A stretch of DNA of 23,862 nt from Ophiocordyceps camponoti-saundersi (nom. inval.) (taxonomy: Eukaryota; Ascomycota; Sordariomycetes; Hypocreales; Ophiocordycipitaceae): NCBI GenBank assembly GCA_003339415.1, contig PDHQ01000441.1:1-23862 (forward strand), written 5' to 3'. Of the stretch, positions 21,251 through 23,862 are shown piece by piece; within the stretch, counting starts at the first letter, position 1, and every line of letters starts with the position of its first letter. The notes under the pieces were generated by a model. It had not been told where the DNA came from and made no database searches. It saw nothing but the letters and a program-made list of their open reading frames with translations. Position numbers and translations under genes: made by a program.

Positions 21251-22110
21251 CTCTCCTCCCCCCCCCCCCCCCCCCCCCCCCCCCTTTAGCCCGCTAATAC
21301 CGTGCTAGGCAGCTCGAAGCCTTTACTAGCCCTCTTAATAATAATAGTCCTACTACCTGCGGTAATATTAAAATAATAGAATATAAAGTACGTAGCGACT
21401 ATATACTCTAGATCTACGAGGTATACCTTTTTACGAAAATCGCCGCCTCTCGTCCCCTTACCTCTAAATATTCTACCTAATTCTCTTATCTTCGTAGCGC
21501 TATCTAATATACTCGTAATAAGAATCTGCCCCCTAATACGTAAACTACCGTACTTAACGCCGCCCTCGCCGCTAGCTATATCTAATAGACGCCCGGCACC
21601 TACTTTAGTCGTTTAATAGTAAGGCGTTTCTTTAAACTTATTAAACCTAACGGACCTTCTCTTATCGCCCGCGCTATTCCTAGTATACTAAAGCGTCGGG
21701 CTCTCGAGGCGTAGGAAATAATTGCTAGCTTAGCTCCTCGTATTATTAACTTTAGTTACCCTATACCTTTTTATACTATACTACCGCTAATTAAAAAGGG
21801 TTTTATAAGTTTAATTAGTAGTAAATAGCTTAAAGACTTACGTATCCGATAATATTATACTAGAGCCCGCGACCTCCTCCGGAGCCTCCTCCCTAATCTT
21901 ATATATAACCTCCTCCTAATATAGGCGCTTACTATTGCCGCGTTATCGGAAACTCCTCGGGCGCTTAATAACGCTCCTAGGTTTATTACTTTCCCCGCGA
22001 AAAAGAACCCCGAGCAGTTAGCGGTCGTGATTATTCTCCATACACTCTAGTATATATATCTAGGACGATTTCCCCCTAGATAAGACGGTATATTATCTAT
22101 TATAAATATA
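18694..22110 (+). pseudogene. Long degenerate ORF of unknown family (~1,100 codons)
   Basis: The best start is ATG 18694 (MPPTYNFYNN, then DDNEDRP, LTELGYINDLLEFKDKYAPL). The frame shifts by one between about 18,915 and 18,986. After that a single frame runs for about 765 codons to the poly-C tract at 21,211, broken by about 29 stops, all TAA or TAG and none TGA. Landmarks are VIHPVELKINDSDKVNLAAK, YLAEYIKGIFKTLELYGSG, LLMLSSELDARYNLSG, LEDLLVAKGIGTATLTLPLA, TDTRHKRLLGALRGRANLIN, FAREKEQIEASIRL, GRIFDFVIRGINSRFL and SILGRDLISSPRDIINFA. Past the poly-C the frame changes again and continues with SRLIVRRFFKLIKPNG and AIPSILKRRALEA to about 22,100. I see no RT, integrase, helicase, zinc-finger or transposase motif. 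It follows the DUF3723-like relic on the same strand and may belong to the same element. Product unknown. Confidence 0.65.
21211..21284 (+). repeat. 74-base poly-C/pyrimidine tract inside the long ORF
   Basis: There are 37 consecutive C, then a short C/T interruption (21,248-21,257), then 27 C. Read in the upstream frame it encodes a polyproline run with a SLSS break. The open frame downstream is shifted, so the tract length has probably slipped (or is misassembled). Such long C runs are unusual and hard to sequence. Confidence 0.9.
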
Positions 22111-23862
22111 CGTAGAAAAATTAGTAAGATACGACTATTCTTTTATATACCCTGCTCCCTTTTTACCTTACTCTATTCTAACTTATCTAATATATAGAGT
22201 ATAAAGGCGTAAATATTTATATACTTAAGTAGTTAGGACTTATTACTATTCGTAGCGATAAAAGAACCCCTAAGGGCTATTAAATCCTCGTCTCCGATAA
22301 AAAAACGCTTTACCGACTACGCTCGGAACTATATTCTTTACTCGAGTAACCCTAAGCTTTTCTAGCAAAGGTTTTTAAGACTAATAATATAGTTTAGCTT
22401 TATCGCTGCTAGTCTATAATACGTAATAAACCCCCGCCTTTATAATACTAATCTATAAAAGTTCCTAGGATATAAAAAAAGGGCCGAGTAAACGATTTAA
22501 TCGATACTTATAAAGGCTCCTAATAGTATCTTATATATAATTAGCGTTTATTTCTTCTTACGCTAGCCTATTACCGTCGATAAAATAATCTTACCTCTTT
22601 ATAATCTAACCTTGCCTCTTCTCTTCTTCTAAATCGTAATCTACGTATCTCTATATACCCCTTTTATAATTTACTAGATATTCCTCACTATAAGAATACT
22701 TATCTAAATATATTACTCGCGATATAAATACGTGTATATATAAATATATAATATATAAAATATAAATCTAGGCGAAATAATAACTATAAATCACCTTTTC
22801 TAATATTAACTACCTACTAATATTATCCTATCTAATACGATATATAAACCGGCCCTTTTTTCTGCTATTAGCTTATTATATATATACTTATTATCTTTTT
22901 TATCTTTTTAAGAAAAAAACCCGTATATCGCTCGCTATATCTAAATATTATCTTATATTATACTTTAAGTATTTTAAATTTCCTATTTATATCTTATACT
23001 AACCGTTTATTTAAGAAGAATAAAATCACCTAACTATAGAATATATAGCCTTATAAAAGAAAGAAATGCAAAAAAAAAAAATCTATATATTCGTTTAATT
23101 CCGTCTCGTTTATTAAATTCCTTAAGCTAAAAAGATAAAATTACTCGGAGCACGAGCTATATATATAACTAAGTCCCTTACGCTTACGGCGACTAACGTT
23201 ATCTATAAGATAATCTTACGCCCTTCCTCGTCTCCTTTATACTTAAGAAGATTCTCTCTATTTTAACTTCCCTCTAGAAAGACGATAGTTTATTTTACCC
23301 CTTTTTCTTAAGCACTCTCTAAATATAAGATACTTATCTATTAATTTTTTTCTAATAAATTAAAACGGCCTAATTAACTTATACTACCTTAATAGATATT
23401 AATCTACCTTTACTACCCTAATAGACCTTTAGCATTATACTACTATTTCTAACCTATACGCCCTAGCGGACCCAGACCTACTCCCTCTATACTATCTTCC
23501 CTGCTAGCCCTTTATTTATTTTTCACGAGTGCCGGTTACCCTACTAAAATATAAGAATAGATATTTCTTAAAACCTACCCCTCTACTACCTAATAAATTC
23601 ACGCTTTTAAATACGGGAAGTAATCTTATCCCCTTAGGCCTTATATTAATATTAAAATCGTTATATATATATATATATATATTTAAAAAAAAATCCTAGC
23701 TAATATATTATATTCTAGAGATATATAAATATTAGGTTATAAAATACGATATATAATCTCGTCTAACCTTAAACCTAACCGTATAGGTACCGTAGACTAA
23801 TCACGCCTTAGAAACTAGCTCTATATCCTCCGCGTTTTGCCGGTACTAAGCTAATATAGCAA
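22111..23862. other. AT-rich RIP debris at the right end
   Basis: No coding family, RNA gene or terminal repeat recognised on either strand. There is a TA microsatellite at 23,662-23,682 and short A runs. A few plus-strand open patches near 22,250-22,400 (e.g. IKEPLRAIKS, KKRFTDYARNYI) could be scraps of the upstream ORF or of another element. Confidence 0.55.
23662..23682. repeat. (TA)n microsatellite
   Basis: Alternating TA run in AT-rich debris, followed by an A run. Confidence 0.85.

Larger units (their letters stand above)
1..23862. other. RIP-saturated AT-rich fungal block
   Basis: Across the window CpA and TpG are nearly absent while TpA is very frequent and CpG is retained. In bases 1-300 I count about 47 TpA, one CpA and one TpG. 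This is the footprint of ascomycete repeat-induced point mutation, which mutates C to T mainly at CpA in duplicated DNA; CpG-methylation decay would have removed CpG instead. Coding relics are broken almost only by TAA and TAG, consistent with former Gln and Trp codons. RIP acts on repeats, so most of the window was probably multicopy once. The species cannot be fixed from this. Confidence 0.93.

Noticed and set aside
22741..22760. AT-rich runs and microsatellites as a possible centromere or replication origin
   Set aside because: The AT richness is explained by RIP, and no defined repeat unit or origin motif is present.
1..23862. tRNA, rRNA or bacterial gene content
   Set aside because: No conserved tRNA boxes or rRNA segments were seen, there are no open bacterial-size ORFs, and the mutation pattern is fungal RIP.

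Overview
This window looks like a gene-poor, AT-rich block from a filamentous ascomycete genome (Pezizomycotina). It has been saturated by repeat-induced point mutation (RIP). CpA and TpG are almost gone, TpA is greatly enriched, and CpG survives: in bases 1-300 I count about 47 TpA against one CpA and one TpG. Nearly every recognisable coding stretch is broken only by TAA or TAG, as expected when CAA, CAG and TGG codons are mutated by C-to-T changes. I see no intact gene, tRNA, rRNA or bacterial operon. Every coding entry below is a pseudogene or repeat relic, and reading TAA/TAG as former Gln or Trp is inference.

Layout: (1) 1-3,100 holds three dispersed copies of an unclassified noncoding repeat and one Lys/Arg/Glu-rich coding scrap. 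(2) 3,100-5,800 is mostly unassigned RIP debris, with a compact cluster of short repeats and hairpins near 4,700. (3) 5,825-6,650 is a mutated fragment of the ribosome-biogenesis gene RRP5 (S1 domain, acidic/basic linker, start of the HAT/TPR region). (4) 6,700-13,620 contains four copies of one unidentified mobile or multicopy coding element. Three lie on the minus strand and one on the plus strand; the 5' parts of copies 2 and 4 form an inverted repeat with arms of about 0.6 kb. (5) 13,790-14,590 is the RNase H end of a Ty1/Copia retrotransposon, minus strand.

(6) 15,230-22,110 holds two long, consecutive plus-strand degenerate ORFs. The first resembles fungal DUF3723 proteins, a family often carried as cargo by Starship giant transposons. 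The second, about 1,100 codons, I do not recognise. Both are interrupted by poly-C runs, and the open frame changes at each run. (7) 22,110-23,862 is AT-rich sequence without recognisable content.

The most interesting parts are the paired long ORFs of 15.2-22.1 kb, the RRP5 fragment (a duplicated housekeeping gene segment destroyed by RIP), the four-copy unidentified gene family, and a short CpA-rich island between two perfect 28-bp repeats inside the DUF3723 relic, which seems to post-date RIP or to be an assembly artefact.
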